Source: Streptomyces sp. NBC_00094
Lineage (GTDB): Bacteria; Actinomycetota; Actinomycetes; Streptomycetales; Streptomycetaceae
NCBI RefSeq assembly: GCF_026343125.1
Contig: NZ_JAPEMB010000001.1
Location: 8,003,501-8,067,500, forward strand
DNA length: 64,000 nucleotides
Direction: 5' to 3'
In this document: one piece after another, positions 1 to 8,628 of the stretch
Numbering within the stretch: position 1 is the stretch's first letter
How the letters are laid out: each line of letters starts with the position of its first letter
Translations under genes and position numbers: made by a program
Notes under the pieces: model-generated
Database searches by the model: none
What the model saw: only the letters and a program-made list of their open reading frames with translations
What the model was told of the DNA's origin: nothing

Positions 1-438
1 CTCCCGTGGCCGCAGCCGCTCGTACCGCTCCATGACCACCAGCCCGAGTCGTCGTCCGCGCGGCGGGTGCGCGACCCGCTCCATGACGTGGCGCGCGGTC
101 GGGTGCGGGATGCCGTCGACGGTGAGCAGGCCGGGCGAGGAGGCGGGCGGACGGGCCGTGTAGAGCAGGGTGGGGATGCCCTGCTCGGCCGCGTGGACGG
201 CCACGTCCCGGCCCACGGCGGCCTCGGCGGTGCCGCGCTGCGCCACGATGCCGACCTTGCGCCGGAAGACCAGGTCGGCGACGGCGGTGAAGGGCTCCCA
301 GGGCGTCGGGATCGGGACCCTCTCGTCCCGTGGGGCGTTCCCGTCCAGGCCGGCCAGGTGGTCACCCGCGTCGGAGGCGAGGTCGAAGCCGTAGCCGTAT
401 CCATGGCCGTATCCGTCGTCCCCGAACCGGCCGCTCAT
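1..438 (-). CDS. RecA/DnaB-like protein, degenerate P-loop, C-terminus cut by window edge
   Basis: The reading frame starts at an ATG (438-436) that overlaps the TGA of the upstream gene as ATGA, so the two are probably translationally coupled. It runs off the left edge after 146 codons. The N-terminus is Gly/Tyr/His rich (GYGHGYGYGF). Residues about 57-98 (VGIVAQRGTAEAAVGRDVAV, then IPTLLYTARPP) and 133-138 (LGLVVM) resemble the beta1/P-loop, beta2 and Walker B strands of a DnaB-type RecA fold. The Walker A GKT is replaced by AVGRD, so ATP binding is doubtful. The family assignment is inference from fold pattern only; the missing C-terminus would decide it. Confidence 0.5.
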   Translation of the reverse strand, partial: MSGRFGDDGYGHGYGYGFDLASDAGDHLAGLDGNAPRDERVPIPTPWEPFTAVADLVFRRKVGIVAQRGTAEAAVGRDVAVHAAEQGIPTLLYTARPPASSPGLLTVDGIPHPTARHVMERVAHPPRGRRLGLVVMERYERLRPRE

Positions 439-1427
439 CGGGCATCGCGATCGTCGGACGGGTGCTGCCACTGCCGGTGGACCCGGGAGCGGCGCTTCTC
501 CGATCTGTCGCAGCTCCAACACCGCCATCCCTCGGGGTGCTTGCCGATCGTGGAGTGCCAGCAGCCGGGCGAGACACAGACGGTGTAGTCGCCGGTGGGC
601 CCGTCGTGGATCACGATCTCCTGGCCGGTGGGAGTGCGTTCGTACCCCTCGGGACGCCGGGTGAGGATGTAGTCGGCGTGGATGAGCGGGTGGAACTGCA
701 CGAGTTCGTACGTCACGTGGTCGGGTGCAGAGGAGCCGTAGTGGTCCACGCAGTGCTGCTTCCACCAGCGGCGCAGGAAGGTGAACTCGTGGATGCCCCA
801 CGCCCACATGCGACCCCCCGTCGTCGACAGGATCTGCTGGCCCTGCCGGCCGGGCGCGTGCGGGACGTCCACCTCCTCCCACTTGCCCTCGTCGAGGTCG
901 AAGACCCCGTTCGCGCACCGCTCTCCGCTCCTGGACTCGGTGGCGATGCACCGCAGTTCATGGATCTCGCAGGGTGCGATCCGCAGCGTCCCGTAGTACG
1001 AGATGACGTGCCGGACCTCCTCGACCGACTCCGGGTCCGGGCCGGTCACCTCCTCCTCGATCACCGGTGCGACGTACGGGGTGAACTCGCCCCGCTCGAT
1101 CCGGCCGCGCATCCGCACCGCGAGGCGGTCGACGACGTCCGCGAGCTGCGGAGGGAGGTCCTGGTGGTCGACCGCGGGGCAGACGGCCGGGTGGGGGATG
1201 CGGCAGTGCCTCGTGGAGGGGTCCTCGCCGGGGTAGGCGATGCCCTTGTTGACGTGCCACCGCATCTTCGGCGGGACCGGCTTCGCGGGTAACTCCGGTG
1301 ACAGCGGGATGCGGAGGCTGTCGTAGCGCTCGTACCACTCGATCGGGGTCCCGCAGTACCTGCACCGGTCCACGGCGGTCCGGCGCAGGAGCTTGGTCTG
1401 GTTCGAACGGTGCAGAAACAACGACAC
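435..1427 (-). CDS. Cysteine-rich DUF6083-like protein (330 aa)
   Basis: Residues about 22-80 contain CRYCGTPIEWYERYDSLRIP and, after about 30 residues, HCRIPHPAVCPA: spaced Cys/His pairs typical of a zinc-binding module. I associate this with the Streptomyces DUF6083 family, whose function is unknown. A second part (residues 125-240) carries a C-x-A motif and YELVQFHPLIHADY. The C-terminus ends with another Cys/His cluster (CVSPGCWHSTIGKHPEGWRC, then WSCD), resembling a second zinc ribbon. It precedes and overlaps the RecA-like gene, implying a two-gene operon. Family name from memory; coding call is firm. Confidence 0.7.
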   Translation of the reverse strand: MSLFLHRSNQTKLLRRTAVDRCRYCGTPIEWYERYDSLRIPLSPELPAKPVPPKMRWHVNKGIAYPGEDPSTRHCRIPHPAVCPAVDHQDLPPQLADVVDRLAVRMRGRIERGEFTPYVAPVIEEEVTGPDPESVEEVRHVISYYGTLRIAPCEIHELRCIATESRSGERCANGVFDLDEGKWEEVDVPHAPGRQGQQILSTTGGRMWAWGIHEFTFLRRWWKQHCVDHYGSSAPDHVTYELVQFHPLIHADYILTRRPEGYERTPTGQEIVIHDGPTGDYTVCVSPGCWHSTIGKHPEGWRCWSCDRSEKRRSRVHRQWQHPSDDRDAR

Positions 1428-1568
1428 GGCCGTGCCCCGATCCCTGAAGCCGAAGAAGAATCAGCGAACTAGCAGGATACGGCACGCAGTTCGACGAAAT
1501 CGGAGGAAAAGGAAGCCGGTGCACCCGTGTATCCATGCCCCGTGCCCCGGCGACCACCCGGCCGGACC

Positions 1569-2804
1569 TCAACTCCTCACGGGACGCCCTTCACCGACCG
1601 TCTCGAAGAGGAGCTTCGCCGCCACCGTCGTCCCGTCGGGCCGGACCGTCCCGGCCACGGCGGCCGCACACGCCCGGGTCTCGGGGGCCAGAGCCGTCCG
1701 CAGCGCGGCCGTCAGGGACTCGGTGGTCGGCGTCGGCCCGTCGTGAGCCGCGCCGATGCCCAGGCCGGCCACCCGGCCGGCCCAGTACGGCTGGTCCGCC
1801 CCCTGGGGGATCACCACCTGAGGCACGCCGGCCCGGGTCGCGGTCGTCGTGGTGCCCGCGCTTCCGTGGTGGACGACGGCGGCCGCCCGGCGGAACAGCG
1901 CCTGGTGGTTGACCTCGCCCACGGTGAGGCAGTCGTCCCGGTCGTCGATCGGGGCGAGTCCGGCCCAGCCGGGGGAGAGGACCGCGCGGTGGCCGTGCGC
2001 GCGGATCGCCTCGACGGCCGCCCGCGCGACGGAGGCCGCGTCCCCGAGGGGCGTGCTGCCGAAGCCCACGTACACCGGCGGTGTGCCGGCGCTCAGGAAC
2101 TCCTCAAGCTCCACGGGGAGGGGGCGTTCGTCCGGCAGGACCCACGCGCCGGTCTGCACCACGTCGAGATCCGTCGGCCGCCACGGGTCCAGGACCGGGT
2201 CGGTGGCCAGCCACGGGCGCTCGGTGAACGCGTAGTCGCGGACGCCGTCCAACGGGGGCAGGCCGACCGACGCCCGCCGGGCGTCGAGCTCCTCGCCGAA
2301 CATCTCGTCGGCGATCCGGGCGTCCAGGTCCCATAGGGCCCGGTTGTCGGTGACGTCCATGGGCAACGGCCGGCCCCGCCGTGCCGGCGGCCGGCGGTAC
2401 GGCGACGGCAGAATCACCGGCTGGTGGCTCACGTGCACGTACGGGATGCCCAGCTTCTCGGCCGCCGACCGCGCGCCGGCCGTCGCCGGCAGGGGGCCGG
2501 TCGCGACCAGGACGTCACAGTCCGCGGCCGCCGCGGCGACCGTGTCGAACTGCGCGGCCATCAGCTCGGCCGCACGCCGCGGCAGGCCCACCGCCGATCC
2601 CGGAGTCACCGAGGTCACCAGTCGGCGCACCGGCTGTCCGGTCGGCACCGTCTCCACACCGAGCTGGGCGAGCCGCTCGGCGAACTCCCCGTCCGGAGGC
2701 GCGCACACCCGTGCCTCCGCGCCGAGCTCCCCCAGCCGCACCGCGAGCCCCGCCATCGGCTCGATGCTCCCGCGCGATCCGTACGTCGACACCAGCACGC
2801 GCAT
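1569..2804 (-). CDS. GT1 glycosyltransferase, macrolide/vancomycin type (411 aa)
   Basis: Predicted cytoplasmic UDP/dTDP-sugar glycosyltransferase of the GT-B fold. The N-terminus MRVLVSTYGSRGSIEPMAGL is the typical acceptor-domain start of this family (GSRG followed by a helix). The nucleotide-sugar domain has YVGFGSTPLGDA around residue 245 and the signature HHGSAGTTTTATRAGVPQV followed by PQGADQPYWAGRV, the family equivalent of the PSPG box with the conserved HxGSxGT. Length matches MGT-family enzymes. It stands alone, with no biosynthetic genes beside it, so the acceptor cannot be named. Detoxification or natural-product decoration are both possible. Confidence 0.88.
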   Translation of the reverse strand: MRVLVSTYGSRGSIEPMAGLAVRLGELGAEARVCAPPDGEFAERLAQLGVETVPTGQPVRRLVTSVTPGSAVGLPRRAAELMAAQFDTVAAAAADCDVLVATGPLPATAGARSAAEKLGIPYVHVSHQPVILPSPYRRPPARRGRPLPMDVTDNRALWDLDARIADEMFGEELDARRASVGLPPLDGVRDYAFTERPWLATDPVLDPWRPTDLDVVQTGAWVLPDERPLPVELEEFLSAGTPPVYVGFGSTPLGDAASVARAAVEAIRAHGHRAVLSPGWAGLAPIDDRDDCLTVGEVNHQALFRRAAAVVHHGSAGTTTTATRAGVPQVVIPQGADQPYWAGRVAGLGIGAAHDGPTPTTESLTAALRTALAPETRACAAAVAGTVRPDGTTVAAKLLFETVGEGRPVRS

Positions 2805-3268
2805 GTCACGACTCCCCTGTCCGCAGCCTCCGCCTCACGCCGCCGATTCTGCGGCACGCCCCGCGATGGCCTCCGCGTGCCCCGGGGCAAAGCCTCCGCC
2901 CCGGTCGCTCGCGCGTACGTCTTCCCCGACCGCTCCGTCGACGAGGCCGACCGCTCCGTCGACGAGGCCGACGGCAGAGGTCCGGGTGGTGGGGCTCACT
3001 CGACTGGTGCGATTCGCCTCGCCACTCCACCCCCGGAGCCGCAGGCTGGAGACCCCATGGCGGCTCGGGAAGCCGGCCGACAGTTTGCTCCCCGCAGCGA
3101 CGGGCGTCGCGGATCAGGAGGACGGTGAGTGGAGGGCGCCACCGTGGTGACACCGCACGCCGACCGGGCGCGACGGCCCGTCGGCCGGTGCGGCGCCCGA
3201 CGGGGGCAGGCCCCGGCGGCGTACGGACGCGCCCGAAGTGCCCGCGTACGCACTGCGGTGACCCCCGG
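2805..3268. other. Gene-free interval with a 21-bp direct duplication
   Basis: This is the divergent gap between the glycosyltransferase and the phosphatase. I see no convincing start plus SD for an extra gene. Positions 2931-2951 and 2952-2972 are two identical 21-bp units (CGCTCCGTCGACGAGGCCGA plus C). Promoters for both flanking genes should lie here but no clear -35/-10 is visible. Confidence 0.5.
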
Positions 3269-5257
3269 ATGAGCCCCCCGCCGCACCTGGACCCGGCGGT
3301 CTTCGACGACACCGTCGCCGCCGTCGCGCTGCTCGTGGGTCCCGAGGGGCGCCTCGTCTACACCAACTCGGCGTTCACCAGGATGTTCGGCGCCCGGCAG
3401 TGGGGGCTGCCGGCCCGCGAGGCGTTCCCCGACCCCGACGCCGGGCGGTTCCTGTCGGTCCTGGACGAGGTGCGGGCCACCGGGCGGGCCCGCCAGGTCA
3501 CGGGGGCGCGCGAGCCCGATCGGGGGGCGCCCTCTCAGGCGCGGTACTTCGTCTACTCCTGCAGCCCCGTGACCACCGCCGAGGGCGACGGGATCCTGGT
3601 GGTGGCGATGGACACCACCACGGAGACCTTCGCCCTCCAGCGGTACCAGGCCCTCGTCTCCGCCGTGTCGGTGATGGTGTGGGTGCTGCACGCCGACGGC
3701 GGCATGGAGGAGATCGTCGCCGGCTGGGAGCAGCTGACCGGCGTGCCCTGGCACCCGCGCGCCGACGTGGACTGGTACGCGCGCATCCACCCCCGCGACC
3801 GCGAGAGGCTCAGTGAGGGCTGGCGCGACGCGGCGACGCGCGGCGTGGGAGGCGTCTTCCAGTGCACCTTCCGCGTGCGGGCCGCCGACGGCTCGTACCG
3901 CCACATGTCCACGCGCAGCGTTCCCGTGCTGCGGGAGGGCCGGGTCGCCGAGTGGATCGCCGCCACCGTCGACATCGAGGACACCTGGCGCGCGCAGCTG
4001 CGGGAGCGGCTCCTCGCCCGGGTCGCGACGGTCACGGGACAGAGTCTGGGGGAGGCGTTCGGCGAGGTCGTGAAGGTGGTCGTCCCCGAACTGACCGACG
4101 CCTGCCTCATCCTGCTGCTCTCCCACGACGAGTGGCCGCTGCCCGAGCACGCCAGGGTCACCGCCCGACGCGTGGCCTCCGCCACCCGCCCCGGACTGCA
4201 CGCGCCACCGGCCCTGCGCGGGCAGAGCGTCACCCTCAGCCGTACGGTCCGCGAGGTCCTGGAGAGCCGCGTCCCCCGTACCTTCGCGGTCCCCGCCGGC
4301 GGTCCCGTGCCGGCCGACCTCGTCCCGGCCGTCACGGAGCGGTGGCTCGTCGCCTCCGGAGCCACGAGCCTGACGCTCATCCCGCTGGTCGTCGACGACA
4401 CCGTCCTCGGATACGCGGCGACGAGCACCAACGGCGACACCCCGGCCCTCGGCCCGACCGAGACCGACCTGCTGCGGGAGGTCCTGCACCACGCGCAGCA
4501 GCCGATCCGCAAGGCGCTCGACCTCCAGCGGGCCCGCCGCACGGCGCTCGCGCTCCAGCGGGCCCAGCTCACCCGGCCGCCCACCGTCCACGGGGCGAGT
4601 CTGGCCGCCTCGTACCAGCCGGCCAGCTCCGCCAACGAGATCGGCGGGGACTGGTATGACGCGTTCCTCCTGCCCGACGGCACGCTCGTCCTCGACGTCG
4701 GCGACGTCGTCGGGCACGACCTCGCCGCCGCCACCGCCATGACCCAGATGCGCAACATGCTCCGCGCGCTGGCCTACAGCCGTGGTTCCGTCCTCGCCCC
4801 CGCCGAGGTGCTGGCCCGGTTCGACGAGGTGGCCGAGGGCCTGGGCGCGACGCCCTTCGCGACGGCCGTCCACGCCCAGCTCCGCCGGCTGCCGGACCTC
4901 CGGTGGCACGTGACCTGGTCGAACGCGGGTCACCCGCCGCCCCTGTTGATCCCGGCCCATGGCGACCCGGTCTTCCTCACCGGCGCGGAGGAGGACCTGC
5001 CGCTCTGCGTCGACCTCGGCCTCCCGCGCAGCACCCACTCCCGCGTCCTCGGTACGGGGGACACCCTCCTGCTCTACACCGACGGGCTCGTCGAGACGCC
5101 CGCGGCCTCGCTCACCGACGGGCAGCGGCGGCTCGCGCACGAGGCCGCCCTTCGGCGGCAGGCGCCGTTGCCCGAGCTGTTGCACGGCCTCCAGGACCTC
5201 TCCGACCACCGCGACGACACCGCGATGATCGCTTTCCGCGCCGATCCGCCGCTCTGA
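3269..5257 (+). CDS. PAS-PAS-GAF-PP2C (SpoIIE/RsbU-like) serine phosphatase (662 aa)
   Basis: Predicted sensor phosphatase acting on anti-sigma-factor antagonists. An open frame extends far upstream, but this ATG (MSPPPHLDPAVFDDTVAAVA) starts the first PAS domain. Order: PAS 10-80, PAS about 130-245 (YRHMSTRSVPVLREGRVAEW), GAF-like 255-420, PP2C about 445-655. Metal-site motifs are all present: GGDWYDAF, DVGDVVGHD, SNAGHPPP, YTDGLVE and DDTAM, so it should be active. No RsbW-type kinase is fused or adjacent; a small STAS-like protein is encoded 28 kb away (33615-33911), with no direct evidence of a link. Confidence 0.92.
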   Translation: MSPPPHLDPAVFDDTVAAVALLVGPEGRLVYTNSAFTRMFGARQWGLPAREAFPDPDAGRFLSVLDEVRATGRARQVTGAREPDRGAPSQARYFVYSCSPVTTAEGDGILVVAMDTTTETFALQRYQALVSAVSVMVWVLHADGGMEEIVAGWEQLTGVPWHPRADVDWYARIHPRDRERLSEGWRDAATRGVGGVFQCTFRVRAADGSYRHMSTRSVPVLREGRVAEWIAATVDIEDTWRAQLRERLLARVATVTGQSLGEAFGEVVKVVVPELTDACLILLLSHDEWPLPEHARVTARRVASATRPGLHAPPALRGQSVTLSRTVREVLESRVPRTFAVPAGGPVPADLVPAVTERWLVASGATSLTLIPLVVDDTVLGYAATSTNGDTPALGPTETDLLREVLHHAQQPIRKALDLQRARRTALALQRAQLTRPPTVHGASLAASYQPASSANEIGGDWYDAFLLPDGTLVLDVGDVVGHDLAAATAMTQMRNMLRALAYSRGSVLAPAEVLARFDEVAEGLGATPFATAVHAQLRRLPDLRWHVTWSNAGHPPPLLIPAHGDPVFLTGAEEDLPLCVDLGLPRSTHSRVLGTGDTLLLYTDGLVETPAASLTDGQRRLAHEAALRRQAPLPELLHGLQDLSDHRDDTAMIAFRADPPL

Positions 5258-5259
5258 GC

Positions 5260-5281
5260 GGGGCCCGCGGCCAACGGCCCC
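5260..5281 (+). terminator. Hairpin after the PP2C gene
   Basis: GGGGCC (5260-5265) pairs with GGCCCC (5276-5281) across a 10-nt loop, starting three bases after the stop codon. There is no U-tract, which is usual in this kind of genome. Confidence 0.45.
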
Positions 5282-5394
5282 GGAGGCGTGTCAGCCGCCT
5301 GTCGCGTCGCGCCCTCATGTGCTGTCGAGTCGCCATAACGTAACAAAGCGCACATACTTCCCGAAATGGCCTAGATCGGGCCCTCGGGACGGAG

Positions 5395-5796
5395 ATGACG
5401 ATGGATGACTACCCTCTGCTGGAACTCTTCTGGACCATGCTCTGGTTCTTCCTCTGGATCATGTGGCTGTTCCTGCTGTTCAAGATCATCTCGGACATCT
5501 TCCGGGACCACGAGCTGAGTGGGTGGGGCAAGGCCGGCTGGCTGATCCTCTGTCTGCTGCTTCCCTTCATCGGCGTCCTCGTCTACGTCATCGTGCGCGG
5601 TACGGGCATGACCCAGCGGGAGACGGCGCGCGCCAGGGAGGCGGAAGGGGCCTTCCAGGACTACATCCGCAAGTCGGCGGGCCCGCAGGCCGGCGGATCC
5701 GGCGCCGACGAACTCGCGCGGCTCGCCGACCTGAAGGAGAAGGGCGCGCTGACCGAGGAGGAGTTCCAGAAGGCCAAGGCGAAGATCCTGGCCTGA
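5395..5796 (+). CDS. Small membrane protein with PLDc_N-like segment and C-terminal SHOCT domain (133 aa)
   Basis: Residues 7-30 (FWTMLWFFLWIMWLFLLFKI) and 43-65 (GWLILCLLLPFIGVLVYVIV) are two strong membrane segments, as in PLD-nuclease N-terminal-like proteins. The C-terminus (LARLADLKEKGALTEEEFQK) is a classical SHOCT motif, a short oligomerisation domain. A GGGACGGAG SD lies just upstream of ATGACGATG; either Met could be the start. Proteins of this kind are common in actinobacteria and probably regulate other membrane proteins; substrate unknown. Confidence 0.88.
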   Translation: MTMDDYPLLELFWTMLWFFLWIMWLFLLFKIISDIFRDHELSGWGKAGWLILCLLLPFIGVLVYVIVRGTGMTQRETARAREAEGAFQDYIRKSAGPQAGGSGADELARLADLKEKGALTEEEFQKAKAKILA

Positions 5797-5835
5797 GGGC
5801 AGCCGGCCCTGACGGCCGGCGGACGAACGGACGAC

Positions 5836-5867
5836 GGCTCCCCCGACCGCACGCGGCCGGGGGAGCA
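5836..5867 (+). terminator. Strong GC-rich hairpin after the SHOCT gene
   Basis: GCTCCCCCG (5837-5845) pairs with CGGGGGAGC (5858-5866); two more pairs form inside the loop. A smaller GCCGGC/GCCGGC inverted repeat lies just before it at about 5802-5820. The hairpin ends the SHOCT transcription unit before the BrkB gene. Confidence 0.65.
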
Positions 5868-5953
5868 ACCAACGCCCTCCGGCGGGAGTGCTTTTGACGG
5901 TCCTCCGGCAGGGCGACCGCAGGGTCAAGGGCGACACAGGGTCAGGAGACCGC

Positions 5954-6823
5954 ATGGAGTGGAAGCTGCGGCTGGAGCGCCTGCGGACCGGCGCCGAGCA
6001 ACGCTTCCCCGCTCTGACCGAGCTGACGAGTCGGCTGCTGTCCGGGAATCTCCTGGACGCGGGGACCCGGCTTGCCGCACAGGCGTTCCTGGCCTCCGTA
6101 CCCCTCCTCTTCGCCTTCGCGGCCTTCGCCCCCGACGGAGTGCGCGATCAGTTGGGGGAGTCGCTGCGGGCCATGTTCGGCCTCACCGGGGAGTCGAACA
6201 AGGAACTGCAGCAGGTTCTGTCCGGCACGACCAGCGACAGCCTCCGAGAGACGACCGGCCTGGTCGGGGCCGTGGTGGCCCTGGTGTCGGCGACGAGCTT
6301 CAGTCGTGCCATGGCCAGGGTCTGCGAGCGCGCGTGGCGGCTCCCCAGGGCCGGGACCCGGATCGCGGCCTGGCGCTGGGTGGCGTGGCTCCTCTTCCTG
6401 CTCGTCGTGGTCGTGCTCCAGGGTCCGATCCGGGACGGCTTCGGAGCCGGCGCCCTGGTGGGTGTCGTCCTCACCTTCCTGGTGGGCACCGGCGTCTGGC
6501 TGTGGACACAACACCTGCTCCTGGCCAAGCGCATCGCCTGGCTGGCCTTGCTCCCGGGCGCGCTGCTGGCCGCGGCCGCCACCACGGCGCTGAGTCTCAC
6601 GGCTCGGCTCTACATGCCGGGGGCGCTCAACAGGGCCCTGGACGAGTACGGCTCCTTCGGCCTGGTCCTCGTCGTGCTGTCGTGGCTGATCGTCGTCTGC
6701 GGCGCCGTCACGTTCGCGGTGACGATCGGCGCCGTACTGGCGGATGAGCCACCGCTGAACAGATACGTGAGGAGAGAGGGGGCGGGTGCGACCCCTCCCG
6801 GCGAGAACGGCGACGTCGCCTGA
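5954..6823 (+). CDS. YihY/BrkB-family membrane protein (289 aa)
   Basis: Predicted inner-membrane protein of the YihY/virulence-factor BrkB family. Residues LLDAGTRLAAQAFLASVPLL near position 35 and FSRAMARVCERAWRLPRAGT near 115 are the recognisable family segments, followed by four to five membrane helices. The frame can extend to a GTG at 5888, but the ATG at 5954 has a GTCAGGAG SD and starts MEWKLRLERLRTG, the likely start. The C-terminal tail is short and polar. Transport role unproven for the family. Confidence 0.82.
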   Translation: MEWKLRLERLRTGAEQRFPALTELTSRLLSGNLLDAGTRLAAQAFLASVPLLFAFAAFAPDGVRDQLGESLRAMFGLTGESNKELQQVLSGTTSDSLRETTGLVGAVVALVSATSFSRAMARVCERAWRLPRAGTRIAAWRWVAWLLFLLVVVVLQGPIRDGFGAGALVGVVLTFLVGTGVWLWTQHLLLAKRIAWLALLPGALLAAAATTALSLTARLYMPGALNRALDEYGSFGLVLVVLSWLIVVCGAVTFAVTIGAVLADEPPLNRYVRREGAGATPPGENGDVA

Positions 6824-6918
6824 CACGGGCGACGGGCCCGTCCGCACGATGACGACCGGAGGCCGGTGACCGCTCGCCGGTTGCCGGCACGGGTGCTCCG
6901 GTCGCCGCACCCCGCCGC

Positions 6919-7941
6919 TCAGCTGCGCCCGGACTCCCGCGTGGTGCAGGTGACGGAGTCCGCAGGGCACCAGTGCGTCCGGCCGCCGACGAGGTGGAGC
7001 TCGAGATCGGCGTCCTGCATGCCGTTGCGGTCGAGTGCGGCGCGGAGGGCCGTCGGTGCGGGCTGCGGCGGCAGGCCGAGGACCCCGATGACGACGATGC
7101 CGTTGCGAGCCTCGACCGACGCGATCTGCCAGCTCCGGTCGGCGGCCCACCGCTCCGCGACGGGCTGCGCGTCCGCCGCGAGGGCGCGGTCATTGGCCAC
7201 CGACAGCGTGCCGGCGGTGAGTGGCACCGCGATGAGGAGGACCACCGCACCGACGGCGACGAGGGTCGCCCCGCGGAACGTGCCGACGGTCATGCCGGCT
7301 TCACCTGCCCCGGCGCGGACGCCGTACAGCAGGAAGACGACGGTGCCGGTGGCGACGATGGCGGCCACGTTGGTCGCGAAGAGCAGCGCCGACTCCCCGG
7401 CGTCGTGGTACCGGTGCACGGTGATCAGCAGCCCCGTCACGGCGAGCGGCGGTACGAGCGAGATGGCGATGGCGACGCCGGGAAGCGTGTCGGAGATGTC
7501 CGTCCGCACGAGGGCGAACGCCCCGACGGTACCGGTGGCCAGCGCGGCGAGGAGATCGATCAGCCGGGGGCTGATGCGCGAGGACACCTGACTGTTCGAC
7601 GCGAACGCGTCGGGCGGGGAGACGACCCACCCGAGCAGCATCCCGATGAGTACGACCGCCGCGGCCCCGCCGAGGACGAGGAGTGCGCTGCGTACGAGGT
7701 GTTCCCGGTCGGCCAGCACCAGGGAGAGCGCGCTGCCGAGGATGGGCGTCATCAGCGGGGCGACGATCATCGCGCCGATCACCGTCGCGGTCGAGTCGCC
7801 CACCACACCGGCGCTCGCGATGACCGCCGCCAGTACCAGCAGGACCCAGAACCGGGTCGAACTCCGGCTGCGCCACTTCCTCTCGATGAAGAGGGCGTCC
7901 CTCATGCGCCGCGCCGCGTCGGCGTCCACACCACCCGTCAT
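6919..7941 (-). CDS. DUF389 (TIGR00341-type) membrane protein (340 aa)
   Basis: Residues 30-190 contain the DUF389 core: MIVAPLMTPILGSALSLVLA, then a glycine-rich helix, ATGTVGAFALVRTDISDTLP and GVAIAISLVPPLAVTGLLI. About six membrane helices precede a soluble C-terminal domain of around 100 residues (VANDRALAADAQPVAERWAA). It is convergent with the BrkB gene; the gap holds a GACGGGCCCGTC palindrome at about 6831-6842 and an ACCGG/CCGGT hairpin that may terminate both. Function of the family is unknown. Confidence 0.88.
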   Translation of the reverse strand: MTGGVDADAARRMRDALFIERKWRSRSSTRFWVLLVLAAVIASAGVVGDSTATVIGAMIVAPLMTPILGSALSLVLADREHLVRSALLVLGGAAAVVLIGMLLGWVVSPPDAFASNSQVSSRISPRLIDLLAALATGTVGAFALVRTDISDTLPGVAIAISLVPPLAVTGLLITVHRYHDAGESALLFATNVAAIVATGTVVFLLYGVRAGAGEAGMTVGTFRGATLVAVGAVVLLIAVPLTAGTLSVANDRALAADAQPVAERWAADRSWQIASVEARNGIVVIGVLGLPPQPAPTALRAALDRNGMQDADLELHLVGGRTHWCPADSVTCTTRESGRS

Positions 7942-8032
7942 GTTTCCCCGTCCCTTGGAGGCGTTATTGCCCGGTTCCGTAGGTCTGGCAGACGTACGGC
8001 AAAAGGGATCATATGACGCAATGCACGCCTAA

Positions 8033-8300
8033 AGGCCCAAGCTGTCGGCGTATCTCGTCGACCGGGGGACGAGTTCGACGAACGGCCACGGCCACGGCCA
8101 CGGCCACGGCCACGGCCACGGCCACGGCCACGGCCACGGCCACGGCCACGGCCACGGCCACGGCCACGGTCACGACTACGGCCACGGCCACGGTCACGAC
8201 TACGGCGACGACTACGACTACGGCACCGGCTCGGCCATCACGGCCGACGGCGGCGGCGACGGGTCGGCGGCGAGTCCGCACGGGAGTTCGTTCACGGGAG
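8033..8300 (+). pseudogene. Possible remnant of a His/Gly/Asp/Tyr-rich coding region
   Basis: In one plus frame the interval reads KLSAYLVDRGTSSTNGHGHG, more Gly-His repeats, then HDYGHGHGHDYGDDYDYGTG and GSAITADGGGDGSAASPHG. Third positions stay G/C through this frame and composition suits a metal-binding low-complexity protein. There is no ATG or GTG start (a TAA lies just upstream) and no natural end before the antitoxin gene, so this is at best a broken gene fragment. Confidence 0.25.
8083..8166. repeat. Fourteen exact tandem copies of CGGCCA
   Basis: 84 bases consist of 14 perfect copies of the hexamer CGGCCA, followed in the same six-base phase by diverged units (CGGTCA, CGACTA and similar) to about 8222. 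The purity of the tract argues for recent slippage expansion. It lies between the divergent DUF389 gene and the antitoxin gene, so copy number could change their spacing. Confidence 0.95.
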
Positions 8301-8387
8301 GACACCCCGCCCGGGCCAACGGCCGTGCGGCGACAGCCCGCTCACGCGCCTCTGTCGCGCCCGACGGCGTACCGCTACCTTGGTCGC

Positions 8388-8615
8388 ATGGCACGGGAAA
8401 TCCGCATCGAGATCAGCGACGAGGCGTACGAAGCGCTGGAGCGCGCCGCAGCCGAGAAGCACGTGCCCGCCGAGGACTACGCGGGCCGCGTGCTCGACGC
8501 CGACCTGACCCGTACCCGGTTCCTCGAAGGCGCCCGCACCTTCGTCGCCCAGCACGGCCAGGCCTTCGCGGAGCGCTTCGACCGCCCCGGGGGCCCCGCC
8601 GTCGGGGCCGCCTGA
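8388..8615 (+). CDS. Ribbon-helix-helix-like antitoxin (75 aa)
   Basis: MAREIRIEISDEAYEALERA is a beta strand followed by a helix, the layout of MetJ/Arc-type DNA-binding antitoxins; the tail (residues 45-75) is acidic and probably binds the toxin. Although the frame stays open far upstream through the hexamer repeat, the ATG at 8388 begins the only protein-like segment. The partner toxin gene follows after 13 bases. By family, antitoxin and operon repressor. Confidence 0.75.
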   Translation: MAREIRIEISDEAYEALERAAAEKHVPAEDYAGRVLDADLTRTRFLEGARTFVAQHGQAFAERFDRPGGPAVGAA

Positions 8616-8628
8616 ATCCGGCCGCCGC

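Noticed and set aside
2381-3268. N-terminal extension of the PP2C phosphatase
   Set aside because: The open frame runs into the opposite-strand glycosyltransferase gene and is Pro/Arg-rich; the first PAS domain starts right after ATG 3269.
2996-5209. Long open frame on the strand opposite to the PP2C phosphatase gene
   Set aside because: It mirrors a gene with complete domains; the Arg/Gly/Val/Pro-rich text has no family sense and is the usual effect of high third-position GC.
8083-8222. CRISPR array
   Set aside because: Units are contiguous hexamers without spacers; it is a simple tandem repeat.
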